A DNA stretch of 64,000 nucleotides, taken from the NCBI RefSeq assembly GCF_042681025.1, contig NZ_JBHUER010000010.1:248001-312000 (forward strand), given 5' to 3'. Origin of the DNA: Methylopila henanensis (GTDB lineage Bacteria; Pseudomonadota; Alphaproteobacteria; Rhizobiales; Methylopilaceae). This document shows, piece by piece, positions 24,277 to 33,407 of this stretch; positions within the stretch are counted from its first letter, which is position 1, and the number at the start of each line of letters is the position of its first letter. The translations under genes and the position numbers were made by a program. The notes beneath the pieces are model-generated. The model was not told the origin of the DNA and did no database searches. It was given only the letters and a program-made list of their open reading frames with translations.

Positions 24277-27195
24277 TCACCTTCTCCGCAGCGCGCCCTG
24301 CATCACCCGACGGGCGACGCCCTCCGGCGCGAGGCCGAGCAGGCGGTCGCAATCCTCGGCGCTCATGGCCTCGCCGAAGGCGTAGCCCTGCGCGAACACG
24401 CAGCCGAGGTGGTAGAGCTCGACCGCGTCGCTGTCGGTTTCGACGCCTTCGGCGACCACCTCCATGCCAAGGTCGTGCGCGAGCCGCACGATCGATCGCA
24501 GAATAACGGGCCGCTCGCCGCGCCCGGTCGGGCGCACGAAGGACTTGTCGATCTTCAGCACGTCGAAGGGGAAGCGCTGGAGATAGGCGAGGCTCGAGTG
24601 GCCGGTGCCGAAATCGTCGAGCGAGAGCCCGGCTCCAAGCTCCCTGAGCCGCGTCAGCATCTGCGCCGCGTGCTCGGGGTTCTCCATGACGAGGCTCTCG
24701 GTCAGCTCGATCTTGAGCGTGCCGTGCGGCAGGGCGTAGCGGGCGAGCACGTTCTGGATGTCCTGCACCAGATCCTGCCGCAGGAACTGGCGGCTCGACA
24801 CGTTGACCGACATGAACAGCGGCGGCTCGCCCGGCACCCGCGCCTGCCAGGTCGCAAGCTGGCGGGCGGCCTCGTCGAGCGCGAACAGCCCGAGGTCGAC
24901 GATCAGCCCGGTCTCCTCGGCGATCGTGATGAACTCCGACGGCGACCGCCGGCCGTAGCGCGGATGCTCCCAGCGCAACAGCGCCTCGAAGCCGGCGATG
25001 GTGCGGTCCTCGAGCCGCACGATTGGCTGGAAGTGCACCTTGATCTCGTTCCGCTCCAGCGCGCGGTTGAGTTCGCCCGCGATCAGCACCCGGTCGGTGG
25101 TCGCGACCCGCATGGTGGGCTTGAACACCTCGATGTGGTCGCCGCCGAACCGCTTGGCGTGGTACATGGCCACCTCGGCGTTCTTCAGCATCTCATCGCC
25201 GGAGGCGCCGGAGCGGCCGTCGGTTAGCGCGAGTCCGATCGAGGCGGTCAGGAACAGCTCGCGGCCGCCGAAGGTGATCGGCGAGCGCAGCGTCCGCTTC
25301 AGGGTGTCGGCGAAGGCCGTGATGCTTTCGCCGTCGCGCTCGGAGAGCAGCAGCACGCCGAACTGGTCGCCGCCGAGGCGCGCCAGCGTGTCTTGCGGCT
25401 TCAGCAGCCGCGAGAGACGGCGAACCACCGTGATCAGGATGGTGTCGCCCGTGGTGACGCCGACGCTCTCGTTGATCTTCTTGTAGCGGTCGATGTCGAG
25501 CACCATCACCGTCGGCCGAAGCGAGGGCTCGCTCTGCGCATAGGCGAGCGCGGCGTCGAGCCGGTCCACGAACAGCTCGCGGTTCGGCAGGCCGGTCAGG
25601 TTGTCGTGCACGGCGTTCTGGAGCAGGCGCTCCTCGGTGGTCTTGGAATCGGTGACGTCGAGCAGCGTGCCGACGCAGCGCACAACCTCGCCGTCCGCGC
25701 CCACCACCGGCCGCGCGCGCAGCAGGTACCAGAGATAGTGGCCGTCGGGGCCGCGCAGGCGGAAGGTCTCGACCAGCCGGCCCTGCCGCTCCTCCACCAG
25801 CGCGTCGAGCGCGGCCCGGAAGCGGTCGCGGTCGGCGGAGTGGACGATGTCGAGCCAGCGCGCCGCCGGCCCCTCCAGCGCGCCGCGGCGCAGGCCGAGC
25901 GACTGTTCGAGCTCCGGTCCGGCGTTGACCCGGTCGGCCTCCACATCCCAGTCCCACACGATGTCGCCGGAGCCGGTGACCGCCAGCGCCCGGCGCTCGA
26001 CGTCCGAGACCTGCCCCGGCGCGACGGCGCCGCCGGCGAATGCGTGCTGCATCACGGTGAAGCCGATCAGCAGCACGATCAGCACGAGCCCGCCCACCAG
26101 CGCCGGCGCGACGATGTCGTTCGACAGCGCGCCGCCGATCGTCGCGGCGCCAGCCATCGACCACGCCACCAGCAGCGCCCAGGTCGGCGCCAGCATCACG
26201 GCGCGGTCGTAGCCCTTGGCCGCGAACCAGACCACGATGCCGAAGCCGATGACCGCGACCGCGCCCAGCGACATGCGGGCGATGCCGGCCGCGACCGGCG
26301 CGTCGTAGGCCGCGAGCCACACCAGCGCGAGCAGGAACACCAGCCACGCGCCCATCACGTGGCTGTAGCGCACGTGCCAGCGGTTGAGGTTGAGATAGGC
26401 GAACAGGAACACCAGCATGGTGGCGGCGAGCGCCGCCTCGCTGCCGGCCCGCAGGATGCGCTCGAACTCCGGCGTCAGTTCGAAGATCTTGCGCCAGAAG
26501 CCGAAATCGACGCCGAGATAGACCAGCACAGCCCAGGCGAGCGCGGCCGCCGCCGGGAACATCACGCTGCCCTTCACCACGAACAGGATGGTCAGGATCA
26601 GCGCCAGCAGGCCGCCGATGCCGAGCATGATGCCGCGGTAGAGCGTGAACGAGTTGACCTTGTCCTTGAAGACGCCCGGCTCCCACAGCGTGAGCTGAAG
26701 GAGCTTCGGCGAGGCGAGCTCCACCACGTAGGTGACGGTCGCGCCGGGATCGATCGTCAACACGAAGACGTCGGCGTCGTCGGAGCTTTGCCGGTCGGGG
26801 CGTACGCCCTGGCTCGCGGTCACGTTGCGGATGCGGTCGTCGCCGAGATCGGGCCACAGCGCGCCGGAGCCGACGAGGCGGAAGTGCGGCGACACCAGCA
26901 GCCGGTCGATCTGCTCGTCGCCGTCGTTGCGCAGCGCGAACACCGCCCATTGTCGCCCGTCGCCGGTCCGTTCGGAACGCACCTCAATGCGGCGCACGAT
27001 GCCGTCGGCGCCGGGGAAGGTGGCGACCTGGATGCGGTCGGCCTGCCCCATCGGGCGCTCGATGGCGCCGAGCAGGTCGATCGCCATGTCGTCCGGTCCG
27101 ATGGAAAGCGGCTGCAGCGCCGCCGCGGGAACGGTCCCGGCCAGCGTCAGGATGGCGAGCAGCAGCGCCGGAAGCAGGGCGCGGACGATACGCAA
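24277..27195 (-). CDS. Membrane PAS-GGDEF-EAL cyclic-di-GMP signalling protein
   Basis: A 972-residue protein. A signal peptide or first membrane segment lies at residues 1-26, an extracytoplasmic sensor region at about 27-185 and about seven membrane segments at about 188-385, a layout like 7TMR-DISM sensors. A PAS domain follows (about 400-520), then GGDEF (about 525-685) with ARLGGDQFGVLL in place of GGDEF, and EAL (about 700-955) with GFEALLRWEHP and SLDDFGTGHSSLAYLQRF. Diguanylate cyclase activity tolerates Gln in place of Glu only in some members, so the GGDEF domain may be regulatory while EAL keeps phosphodiesterase motifs. The downstream exported-protein gene is six bases away. Confidence 0.92.
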   Translation of the reverse strand: MRIVRALLPALLLAILTLAGTVPAAALQPLSIGPDDMAIDLLGAIERPMGQADRIQVATFPGADGIVRRIEVRSERTGDGRQWAVFALRNDGDEQIDRLLVSPHFRLVGSGALWPDLGDDRIRNVTASQGVRPDRQSSDDADVFVLTIDPGATVTYVVELASPKLLQLTLWEPGVFKDKVNSFTLYRGIMLGIGGLLALILTILFVVKGSVMFPAAAALAWAVLVYLGVDFGFWRKIFELTPEFERILRAGSEAALAATMLVFLFAYLNLNRWHVRYSHVMGAWLVFLLALVWLAAYDAPVAAGIARMSLGAVAVIGFGIVVWFAAKGYDRAVMLAPTWALLVAWSMAGAATIGGALSNDIVAPALVGGLVLIVLLIGFTVMQHAFAGGAVAPGQVSDVERRALAVTGSGDIVWDWDVEADRVNAGPELEQSLGLRRGALEGPAARWLDIVHSADRDRFRAALDALVEERQGRLVETFRLRGPDGHYLWYLLRARPVVGADGEVVRCVGTLLDVTDSKTTEERLLQNAVHDNLTGLPNRELFVDRLDAALAYAQSEPSLRPTVMVLDIDRYKKINESVGVTTGDTILITVVRRLSRLLKPQDTLARLGGDQFGVLLLSERDGESITAFADTLKRTLRSPITFGGRELFLTASIGLALTDGRSGASGDEMLKNAEVAMYHAKRFGGDHIEVFKPTMRVATTDRVLIAGELNRALERNEIKVHFQPIVRLEDRTIAGFEALLRWEHPRYGRRSPSEFITIAEETGLIVDLGLFALDEAARQLATWQARVPGEPPLFMSVNVSSRQFLRQDLVQDIQNVLARYALPHGTLKIELTESLVMENPEHAAQMLTRLRELGAGLSLDDFGTGHSSLAYLQRFPFDVLKIDKSFVRPTGRGERPVILRSIVRLAHDLGMEVVAEGVETDSDAVELYHLGCVFAQGYAFGEAMSAEDCDRLLGLAPEGVARRVMQGALRRR

Positions 27196-27306
27196 CGCGG
27201 GGCGTCTCCCAGAACTCCGGCGACGGCCGGCTCGGCGGCCCCGCGCGGCGAAGGGCCGGACGAAGCCTTGTCATGGCGTTCCGCCGGTCGGCGAAGCGCC
27301 GGTACG

Positions 27307-27891
27307 TTAGCCCAGCGCGGGCTCGCGCAGAAGCGCGTAGAGTAGGTGATCCTGCCAAACCCCGTCGATGCACAGGTATTGCCGCGCGTAGCCCTCGCGC
27401 TCGAAGCCGGTCTTCTCCAGCAGGCGGATAGAGGCGGCGTTGCGCGGCAGGCAGGCGGCCTCGAGGCGGCGCAGCTTCAGACCCTCGAACACGAACGGCT
27501 TCAGCGCGGTCACCGCCGCAGTCATCAGGCCGCGCCCGGCGTAGGGCCGGCCCATCCAGTAGCCGACCGAGCAGGTCTGGGCCACGCCGCGCCGCACCTG
27601 GCTCAGCGTCACTCCGCCCACAAGCTCGCCGCCGGCGCCGAACACGAAGAACGGATAGGCTTGGTCCTGTTCGAGCTCGCGCATGTAGCGCTTGATCCGG
27701 CGGCGGAAGGCGAGCCGCGACAGGTCGTCCGCGGGCCAGATCGGCTCCCAGGGCTTGAGGAACTCGCGGCTCGCCGCGCGAAGCTCCGCCCAGGCCTGAT
27801 GGTCCGCCATCTGCGGCACGCGCAGGGAGACGCCCTCGCCGATGATGACCGGGATCGTCTCGGATGCGGCGAGCGTCCGGAAGAACGCCAT
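27307..27891 (-). CDS. GNAT family acetyltransferase, RimJ/RimL type
   Basis: A 194-residue N-acetyltransferase. Typical elements are the N-terminal EGVSLRVPQMADHQAWAELRAASREFLKPWEP, the acetyl-CoA-binding region GYWMGRPYAGRGLMTAAVTAL (Q/RxxGxG/A-like, residues about 113-133) and RLEAACLPRNAASIRLLEKTGFEREGYAR at the C-terminal half. This pattern is the RimJ/RimL group, which acetylates alpha-amino groups of ribosomal proteins or small molecules. The exact target is unknown. It lies 11 bp downstream of the M16 peptidase gene and belongs to the long thrC-M16 transcription unit. Confidence 0.9.
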   Translation of the reverse strand: MAFFRTLAASETIPVIIGEGVSLRVPQMADHQAWAELRAASREFLKPWEPIWPADDLSRLAFRRRIKRYMRELEQDQAYPFFVFGAGGELVGGVTLSQVRRGVAQTCSVGYWMGRPYAGRGLMTAAVTALKPFVFEGLKLRRLEAACLPRNAASIRLLEKTGFEREGYARQYLCIDGVWQDHLLYALLREPALG

Positions 27892-27902
27892 GGCGCGGTC
27901 CG

Positions 27903-29180
27903 TCAGGCCGCAGGCCGGCGGGCGCCGAGGCGCTCGGCGATGCGTTCGGCGGCCATCAGCCGGCGGGTCGGGCCGATCGCCGCGAGCGTCGGCGGCGTCG
28001 CCAGCATCCGGCGCCCGGCAGCGCGGGCGGCCTCCGCCGTGACCGCCTCGATCTTCGCCACGGTCTCCTCCGCGTCGAGCGGTCGGCCATAGGCGAGTTG
28101 GTGGCGGGCGTGATGGTCGGCGCGCGCGGCCGGCTGCTCCAGCGCCATCAGCAGGCCGGCCTTCATCTGCGCCTTGGCGCGGGCAGTCTCGCGCTCGTCG
28201 GCGGCGTCCGCCGCGGCCTGCAGCACGTCGATCATGACCGGCAGGATCTCGGCGGCGTCCTCCGGCCCGAGCGCGGCGTAGGCGCCGAACATGCCGACGT
28301 CGGCGTAGGACCAGTGGAAGGCGTGGACCGAATAGGCGAGCCCGCGGCGCTCGCGCACCTCCTGGAACAGGCGGGACGACATGCCGCCGCCCGCGAGATT
28401 GGCGAAGACCTGCGCGGCGTAGGCGTCGTCCGCCTCGTAAGGCCGGCCCTCGAAGGCGAGGGTGACGTGAAGCTGCTCCAGATCGCGCTTCTCGCGCCGG
28501 ACGTCGCCGCCGACATAAGAGGCGGGCGCGGGCTTCGGCGCCTCGCCGCCCGGCAGCGCCGCGAAGCGCTGCTCCGCCTCCGCGACCACCGCCTCATGCT
28601 CCACCGCGCCTGCCGCCACCACGACCGCGTTCGAGGCGCGGTAGCCGCGCGCGAGGAAGCCCGACAACGCGGCGCGGTCGAGCGCGCGCACGGTCTTGGG
28701 CGTGCCGAGGATCGAACGGCCGAGCGGCTGGCCGGGGAAGGCCGCGTCCTGCGCCATGTCGAAGACGAGATCGTCGGGCGTGTCCTCGACCGAGCCGATC
28801 TCCTGGACGATCACGTTCTTCTCGCGCTTCAGCTCCTCGGCGTCGAAGGACGGCTCGGTGACGATGTCGGCGAGGATGTCGAGCGCGAGAGCCACGTCGT
28901 CCTTCAGCACGCGGGCGGAATAGCCGGTCTGCTCGACGCCGGTGGCGGCGTTGAGGTCGCCGCCGACCTGCTCGATCTCCTCGGCGATCGCGATCGCCGA
29001 GCGCCGGGCCGTGCCCTTGAACGCCATGTGCTCGAGCAGATGGGCGAGGCCGTGCTCGTTCTCGGCCTCGGAGCGCGCGCCGGCGCCGAACGAGACCCCG
29101 ACGGCGGCCGTCCCCAGCCCGGGCATCGCGTCGGTGACGACCGCGAGGCCGGAGGGGAGCATCGTGAGGCGGGCGCTCAC
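27903..29180 (-). CDS. M16 family zinc metallopeptidase (processing-protease-like)
   Basis: A 425-residue peptidase with two M16 domains. The inverted zinc motif HxxEH is HLLEH (His47, Glu50, His51) within EHGLAHLLEHMAFKGT, and the downstream Glu is found in the NVIVQEIGSVEDTPDD region. The second domain is inactive-type. Single-chain members of this length resemble mitochondrial processing peptidase beta and bacterial PqqF/ymxG-type enzymes that degrade short peptides. The gene's start ATG overlaps the thrC stop by four bases, the common alphaproteobacterial thrC-M16 pair, and the GNAT gene follows. Confidence 0.92.
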   Translation of the reverse strand: MSARLTMLPSGLAVVTDAMPGLGTAAVGVSFGAGARSEAENEHGLAHLLEHMAFKGTARRSAIAIAEEIEQVGGDLNAATGVEQTGYSARVLKDDVALALDILADIVTEPSFDAEELKREKNVIVQEIGSVEDTPDDLVFDMAQDAAFPGQPLGRSILGTPKTVRALDRAALSGFLARGYRASNAVVVAAGAVEHEAVVAEAEQRFAALPGGEAPKPAPASYVGGDVRREKRDLEQLHVTLAFEGRPYEADDAYAAQVFANLAGGGMSSRLFQEVRERRGLAYSVHAFHWSYADVGMFGAYAALGPEDAAEILPVMIDVLQAAADAADERETARAKAQMKAGLLMALEQPAARADHHARHQLAYGRPLDAEETVAKIEAVTAEAARAAGRRMLATPPTLAAIGPTRRLMAAERIAERLGARRPAA

Positions 29181-30595
29181 GCGGCCGCGTCCCGCGCGAC
29201 GCGGGCGTGTTCGGCGACATAGGCCTCGATCGCGGCGACGTCGTTCGGCAGGCGCGTCAGGCGCTCCGGCCGGTCCAGCAGGTCGGCGAGATGCGGCGGC
29301 AGCGCCGGGCGGATGCCGGACGCGGCCTCGACCGCGTCGGGGAACTTGGCGGGATGGGCGGTCGAGAGCACCACGGTCGGCGTCGCCGGATCGAGCGCCG
29401 CCGCGTCGGCGACCGCGTAGGCCACCGCCGTATGAGTGTCGAGCAGATAACCCGTGTCGCGCTTCACGCGCGCGATCGTCTCGCCGACCTCGGCCTCGCC
29501 GGCGCGGCCGGCGTCGAAATCCCGGCGGATCGCGGCGAGCGCCTCGTCCGCGATCGTGAACGACCGCGCCTGCGCGAGCGAGGCCATCGCGGAGCGCACC
29601 GTCGCGGGATCGCGGCCGACCGCGTCGAACAGCAGGCGCTCGAAGTTCGACGACACCTGGATGTCCATCGAGGGCGAGGTCGTCGCGGTGACGCCCGTCA
29701 CCTCGTAACGCCCGGTTTCGAGCGTGCGGGCCAGGATGTCGTTGACGTTCGTCGCGATCACCAGCCGGCCTACGGACAACCCCATGCGCTTCGCCACATA
29801 ACCCGCGAACACGTCGCCGAAATTGCCGGTCGGCACCACGAAATCGACCTCGCGGTGCGGCGCGCCGAGCGCGACGGCGGCGGTGAAGTAGTAGACCGCC
29901 TGGGCCAGCACCCGCGCCCAGTTGATCGAGTTCACGCCCGCGAGCGCCAGCCGGTCGCGGAAGGCGTGATGGTTGAACATCGCCTTCACATGCGCCTGCG
30001 CGTCGTCGAACGAGCCGTCGATCGCGATCGCGTGCACGTTCGCGTCCGGCACGGTCGTCATCTGGCGGCGCTGGACCTCCGAGACCTTGCCGTGCGGCAT
30101 CAGGATGAAGACGTCGACGCGCGAACGGCCGCGGAAGGCCTCGATCGCGGCGCCGCCGGTGTCGCCGGAGGTGGCGCCGACGATGGTGGCGCGCAGGCCT
30201 CGCTCGGCCAGCACGTGGTCCATCAGCCGCGCAAGCAGCTGCATCGCCACGTCCTTGAAGGCGAGCGTCGGCCCGTGGAACAGCTCGAGCACGAAGCGGT
30301 TGTCGCCAGTCTGCACGAGCGGCGTCACGGCCGGATGCCGGAAGCTCGCATAGGCCTCCGCGATCATCGCCTTTAGCGTCGGCCGCGCGATGGCGTCGCC
30401 GACGAAGGGCGCGATCACCGCTTCCGCGACCTCGGCGTAAGGCCGGCCGGCGAAGCCCGCGATGGTCTCGCGCGACAGCGTCGGCCAGGTCTCCGGCACG
30501 TAGAGGCCGCCGTCGCGCGCGAGCCCCGCCAGCATGGCGTCGGCGAAGCCGAGCCTGGGCGCGTCGCCGCGGGTCGAGACATAGGCGATCGCCAT
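29177..30595 (-). CDS. thrC: Threonine synthase
   Basis: A 472-residue pyridoxal-phosphate enzyme of fold type II. The active-site lysine Lys114 is in HGPTLAFKDVAMQLL, and the phosphate-binding glycine-rich loop is GATSGDTGGAAIEAF. The long N-terminal region MAIAYVSTRGDAPRLGFADAMLAGLARDGGLY is characteristic of the longer ThrC class in alphaproteobacteria and fungi. It converts O-phosphohomoserine to threonine. The start is at the ATG 30595, 79 bp after surf1. The stop overlaps the M16 peptidase start (ATGA), showing translational coupling. Confidence 0.95.
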   Translation of the reverse strand: MAIAYVSTRGDAPRLGFADAMLAGLARDGGLYVPETWPTLSRETIAGFAGRPYAEVAEAVIAPFVGDAIARPTLKAMIAEAYASFRHPAVTPLVQTGDNRFVLELFHGPTLAFKDVAMQLLARLMDHVLAERGLRATIVGATSGDTGGAAIEAFRGRSRVDVFILMPHGKVSEVQRRQMTTVPDANVHAIAIDGSFDDAQAHVKAMFNHHAFRDRLALAGVNSINWARVLAQAVYYFTAAVALGAPHREVDFVVPTGNFGDVFAGYVAKRMGLSVGRLVIATNVNDILARTLETGRYEVTGVTATTSPSMDIQVSSNFERLLFDAVGRDPATVRSAMASLAQARSFTIADEALAAIRRDFDAGRAGEAEVGETIARVKRDTGYLLDTHTAVAYAVADAAALDPATPTVVLSTAHPAKFPDAVEAASGIRPALPPHLADLLDRPERLTRLPNDVAAIEAYVAEHARVARDAAA

Positions 30596-30674
30596 GCCGA
30601 GAATGCTCCGTCAGAACCGAAAAGAGTGCGCCAAACTAGGCCCGAGGGGACCGCGTCGCAAGCGCGGGGACCGG

Positions 30675-31418
30675 CTAGCGGCCCCGCCGATCGCGCAGGA
30701 TCCGCCAGGCGAAGGCGGCGAACACGCCGACCAGCGCAGCGGCGAGGCCGAACCAGGTCAGCGCGTATTCAAGATGGCGGTTGGGAAAGCTGACCCGCGT
30801 CTCGCCGCCCTGGGGGAAGCCGCCAGGGTTCGGCGTCGCGTCGGCGTCGATGGTGAAGGGCGCCGTGCGGTCGAGGCCGAGGCCGGCGGCGATCGCAGCC
30901 GGATCACGCGCGAAGAACAGCCGCTTCGCCGGCTGGTCGGCGGGCGTGAAGGGGTTGCGGTCCTCGGGCGTCCGCAGCACGCCCGTGACGGTGACGGGAC
31001 CGGTCGCCTGCCCCTCCGCGCGGGTCGCAGGATCGGCCTTCGGTTCGGGCGTGAAGCCGCGGTTGACGATGATGCGGGAGCCGTCGGCGAGGACGAGCGG
31101 CGTCAGGATGAAGTATCCCGGGCCGCCGGCCGGTCCCCGCGGCTCCGACAGCGCGACATAGACCCGCGCCTCGCGGGCGTGGTCGAAGATGCCCTCCACC
31201 CGGACGCGGCGGTAGGCCCATTGGTCAACGTCGAGGCCGGCCCACTCCGCTTCCGCCGGCGGCGCGGCCGGCTCCGCGGCCATCCGGCTCTCGATGCGGG
31301 CGACCAGCGCCTCCTTCCAGGCGAGCCGCTGGAGCTGCCATAGGCCGAGCCCGACCAGCAGCGCGAAGGCCGCGAGCGCGGCCGCGCCGACGACCGCGAG
31401 CTTCACCGGCGGCTTCAC
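30675..31418 (-). CDS. surf1: SURF1 family cytochrome oxidase assembly protein
   Basis: A 247-residue inner-membrane protein with TM1 at residues about 8-28 (followed by LGLWQLQRLAWKEALVARIE) and TM2 at about 220-240. The periplasmic part holds WAYRRVRVEGIF, GPGYFILTPLVLADGSRIIVNRGF and PNRHLEYALTWFGLA, all SURF1 landmarks. SURF1 helps insert heme a into subunit I of aa3-type oxidases. It starts four bases after the DUF983 gene and belongs to the cta unit downstream of ctaE. Length and domain order are normal. Confidence 0.93.
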   Translation of the reverse strand: MKPPVKLAVVGAAALAAFALLVGLGLWQLQRLAWKEALVARIESRMAAEPAAPPAEAEWAGLDVDQWAYRRVRVEGIFDHAREARVYVALSEPRGPAGGPGYFILTPLVLADGSRIIVNRGFTPEPKADPATRAEGQATGPVTVTGVLRTPEDRNPFTPADQPAKRLFFARDPAAIAAGLGLDRTAPFTIDADATPNPGGFPQGGETRVSFPNRHLEYALTWFGLAAALVGVFAAFAWRILRDRRGR

Positions 31419-31422
31419 GCCG

Positions 31423-31800
31423 TCACCGGTCGAGCCGCGCTTCGGCGGCGGCGTTGCGGTGCTGGAGCACGATCAGCACGCCCTTCATCAGCCGGAGCAG
31501 CGCGAGGCAGACCAGCACGACCGCGGGCAGCGACACGACGAGATGAACCCACATCGGCGGCTCGAACGCGAACTCCAGCCAGAGCGCGAAGGCGAGCGTG
31601 ACGAAACCGCCGATCAGCGTGACGAACACCGCCGGCCCGTCGCCGCTGTCGGCGAAGCCGTAGTCGAGGCCGCAGGACTCGCAGGCGGGCTTCAGCGCGA
31701 TGTAGCCGTCGAACAGCGCGCCCCGGCCGCAGGCGGGGCAGCGGCCGAGCAGTCCCGCGGCGGCGGTCGCCCCGGCGGAGGGCCGTGCGGGATCGGTCAT
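31423..31800 (-). CDS. DUF983 zinc-ribbon membrane protein
   Basis: A 125-residue protein. An N-terminal zinc ribbon with two CxxC pairs (RCPACGRG at Cys21/Cys24 and ACESCGLDYG at Cys40/Cys43) precedes two membrane segments (residues about 55-77 and 83-105). This is DUF983, which is regularly found between ctaE and surf1 in alphaproteobacterial oxidase operons, so a role in oxidase assembly is likely though unproven. The ATG at 31800 follows a GAGGAG ribosome-binding site; the upstream ATG at 31851 has none. surf1 starts four bases downstream. Confidence 0.9.
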   Translation of the reverse strand: MTDPARPSAGATAAAGLLGRCPACGRGALFDGYIALKPACESCGLDYGFADSGDGPAVFVTLIGGFVTLAFALWLEFAFEPPMWVHLVVSLPAVVLVCLALLRLMKGVLIVLQHRNAAAEARLDR

Positions 31801-31858
31801 GGCGTCGGCTCCTCGTGACGGTCCCGGCGGTATGGCGCGCCGACGCGCCAAAACGCAA

Positions 31859-31887
31859 GAGGCCGCCGGCGCGGAGCCGGCGGCCTC
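31859..31887 (-). terminator. Strong hairpin after ctaE, likely (partial) terminator
   Basis: Twelve-base perfect arms (GAGGCCGCCGGC / GCCGGCGGCCTC) with a five-base loop lie 25 bases past the ctaE stop. On the minus strand they are followed by the T-rich TTGCGTTTT. Genes downstream (DUF983, surf1) may depend on read-through or on another promoter. Confidence 0.65.
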
Positions 31888-31911
31888 CCGTTCATAGGTC
31901 GTCGCGGGCCG

Positions 31912-32739
31912 TCAGTGCGGCGCGCCGGCGCCCCAGACGTAGATCGCGGCGAACAGGAACAGCCAGACCACGTCAACGAAGTGCCAGTACCAGGCCGCGG
32001 CTTCGAAGCCGAAATGGTGCTGCGGCGTGAAGTGGCCCTTGTAGACCCGCGCCAGGCACACGGCGAGGAAGATGGTGCCGACGATCACGTGGAAGCCGTG
32101 GAAGCCGGTCGCCATGAAGAAGGTCGCGCCGTAAATGTTCTGCGAGAAGCCGAACGCGGCGTGGCTGTACTCGACCGCCTGAACGAAGCTGAAGATGACG
32201 CCGAGCGCGATCGTCAGCCACAGGCCCTGCTTCAGGCCCTTGCGGTCGCCGTGCAGCAGCGCGTGGTGCGCCCAGGTGATCGTGGTGCCCGACGTCAGCA
32301 GGATCGTGGTGTTGAGCAGCGGCAGGTGCCAGGGGTCGAAGGTCTCGACCCCCTTCGGCGGCCACACGCCGCCGACGAACTCGGTGCGCTGGAACTGGTG
32401 CGCCTCGTTTGGGAACAGCGCGACGTCGAAATAGGCCCAGAACCACGCCACGAAGAACATCACCTCGGAGGCGATGAACAGGATCATGCCGTAGCGGTGG
32501 TGAAGCTGGACGACGCGGGTGTGGAAGCCGGTGTTGGCCTCCTTGATGACGTCCGCCCACCACGAGATCGCGGAGTAGAGCAGGCCCGCGAAGCCGATCG
32601 AGAAGATCCACGGCGCCGAGCCGTGCATCCACAGCACCGCGCCGATCGCGGTGACGAAGGCCGCCATCGACGCCAAGAACGGCCATGGGCTCGGATCGAC
32701 GAGATGGTAGTCGTGGTGCTTGGCGTGGGCGTCGGCCAT
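31912..32739 (-). CDS. ctaE: Cytochrome c oxidase subunit III
   Basis: A 275-residue membrane protein with seven membrane segments. It begins MADAHAKHHDYHLVDPSPWPFLAS, the usual subunit III start (HxxHLVxPSPWP), and contains GMILFIASEVMFFVAWFWAYF, with the conserved Glu, and HHFGFEAAAWYWHFVDVVWLFLF at the end. It is part of the aa3-type oxidase and stabilises the proton-entry side. It is in the standard place after ctaG in the cta operon. The ATG at 32739 follows a GGGGAGACC ribosome-binding site. Confidence 0.96.
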   Translation of the reverse strand: MADAHAKHHDYHLVDPSPWPFLASMAAFVTAIGAVLWMHGSAPWIFSIGFAGLLYSAISWWADVIKEANTGFHTRVVQLHHRYGMILFIASEVMFFVAWFWAYFDVALFPNEAHQFQRTEFVGGVWPPKGVETFDPWHLPLLNTTILLTSGTTITWAHHALLHGDRKGLKQGLWLTIALGVIFSFVQAVEYSHAAFGFSQNIYGATFFMATGFHGFHVIVGTIFLAVCLARVYKGHFTPQHHFGFEAAAWYWHFVDVVWLFLFAAIYVWGAGAPH

Positions 32740-32809
32740 CGAGGTCTCCCCTTGAATTCTTCTCGTTCTGGTCCGCTCAGGCGGCTGAAGCGTCGCGGCG
32801 CCGTGCGGT

Positions 32810-33400
32810 CTAGAGTCTGGGTCGGTCGGTCCCGGCGGAGGCGAGCGGCTTCGGCTTCACCGGGAAGAAGGTGTAGGACAGCGTGATGTGGTTCAGCCGG
32901 TCGAGCTCGCGGTTGTCCGCGATCGACGGATCGATGAAGAAGGCGACCGGCATGTCGATCTCCTCGCCGGGCTTCAGCGTCTGCTCGGTGAAGCAGAAGC
33001 ACTGCAGCTTGGCGAAATAGCCGCCGGTGGTCTCCGGCGTGACGTTGTAGGTCGCGGTGCCGGTCAGCTCGCGGTCGGAACGGTTGCGGGCCTTGAAGAT
33101 CACCAGATTGCTCTCGCCGACCTTCACCTTCATCTGCGTGGTCTCGGGCCGGAACGACCAGTCGAGCCCCTGGCCGACATTGCTGTCGAAGCGCACGGTG
33201 ATCTCGCGGTCGAGCGCCGCGGCGGGGGCCGCGGTCGCGACCTGCGTCGTGCCGCCGAAGCCGGTGGCGCGGCAGAACATGTCGTAGAGCGGAACGGCGG
33301 CGTAGGCCGCGCCGACCATGGCGGCCACGAAGGCGACGCAGCCGACCGCGATGCGGGCGTTGCGGCGGTTCATGTCGGCCGGGCTCGGGGTCTCGCTCAT
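32810..33400 (-). CDS. ctaG: Cytochrome c oxidase assembly protein CtaG/Cox11
   Basis: A 196-residue protein with one membrane segment near the N-terminus (residues about 14-33) and a periplasmic beta domain. The copper-binding CFCF motif is in LQCFCFTEQTLKPG, with further landmarks PLYDMFCRATGFGGTT and MPVAFFIDPSI. Cox11 supplies copper to the CuB site of subunit I. It is in the standard place between the small coxF-like gene and ctaE, seven bases after the former. The ATG at 33400 follows GAGGAGAGC. Confidence 0.95.
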   Translation of the reverse strand: MSETPSPADMNRRNARIAVGCVAFVAAMVGAAYAAVPLYDMFCRATGFGGTTQVATAAPAAALDREITVRFDSNVGQGLDWSFRPETTQMKVKVGESNLVIFKARNRSDRELTGTATYNVTPETTGGYFAKLQCFCFTEQTLKPGEEIDMPVAFFIDPSIADNRELDRLNHITLSYTFFPVKPKPLASAGTDRPRL

Positions 33401-33407
33401 GCTCTCC

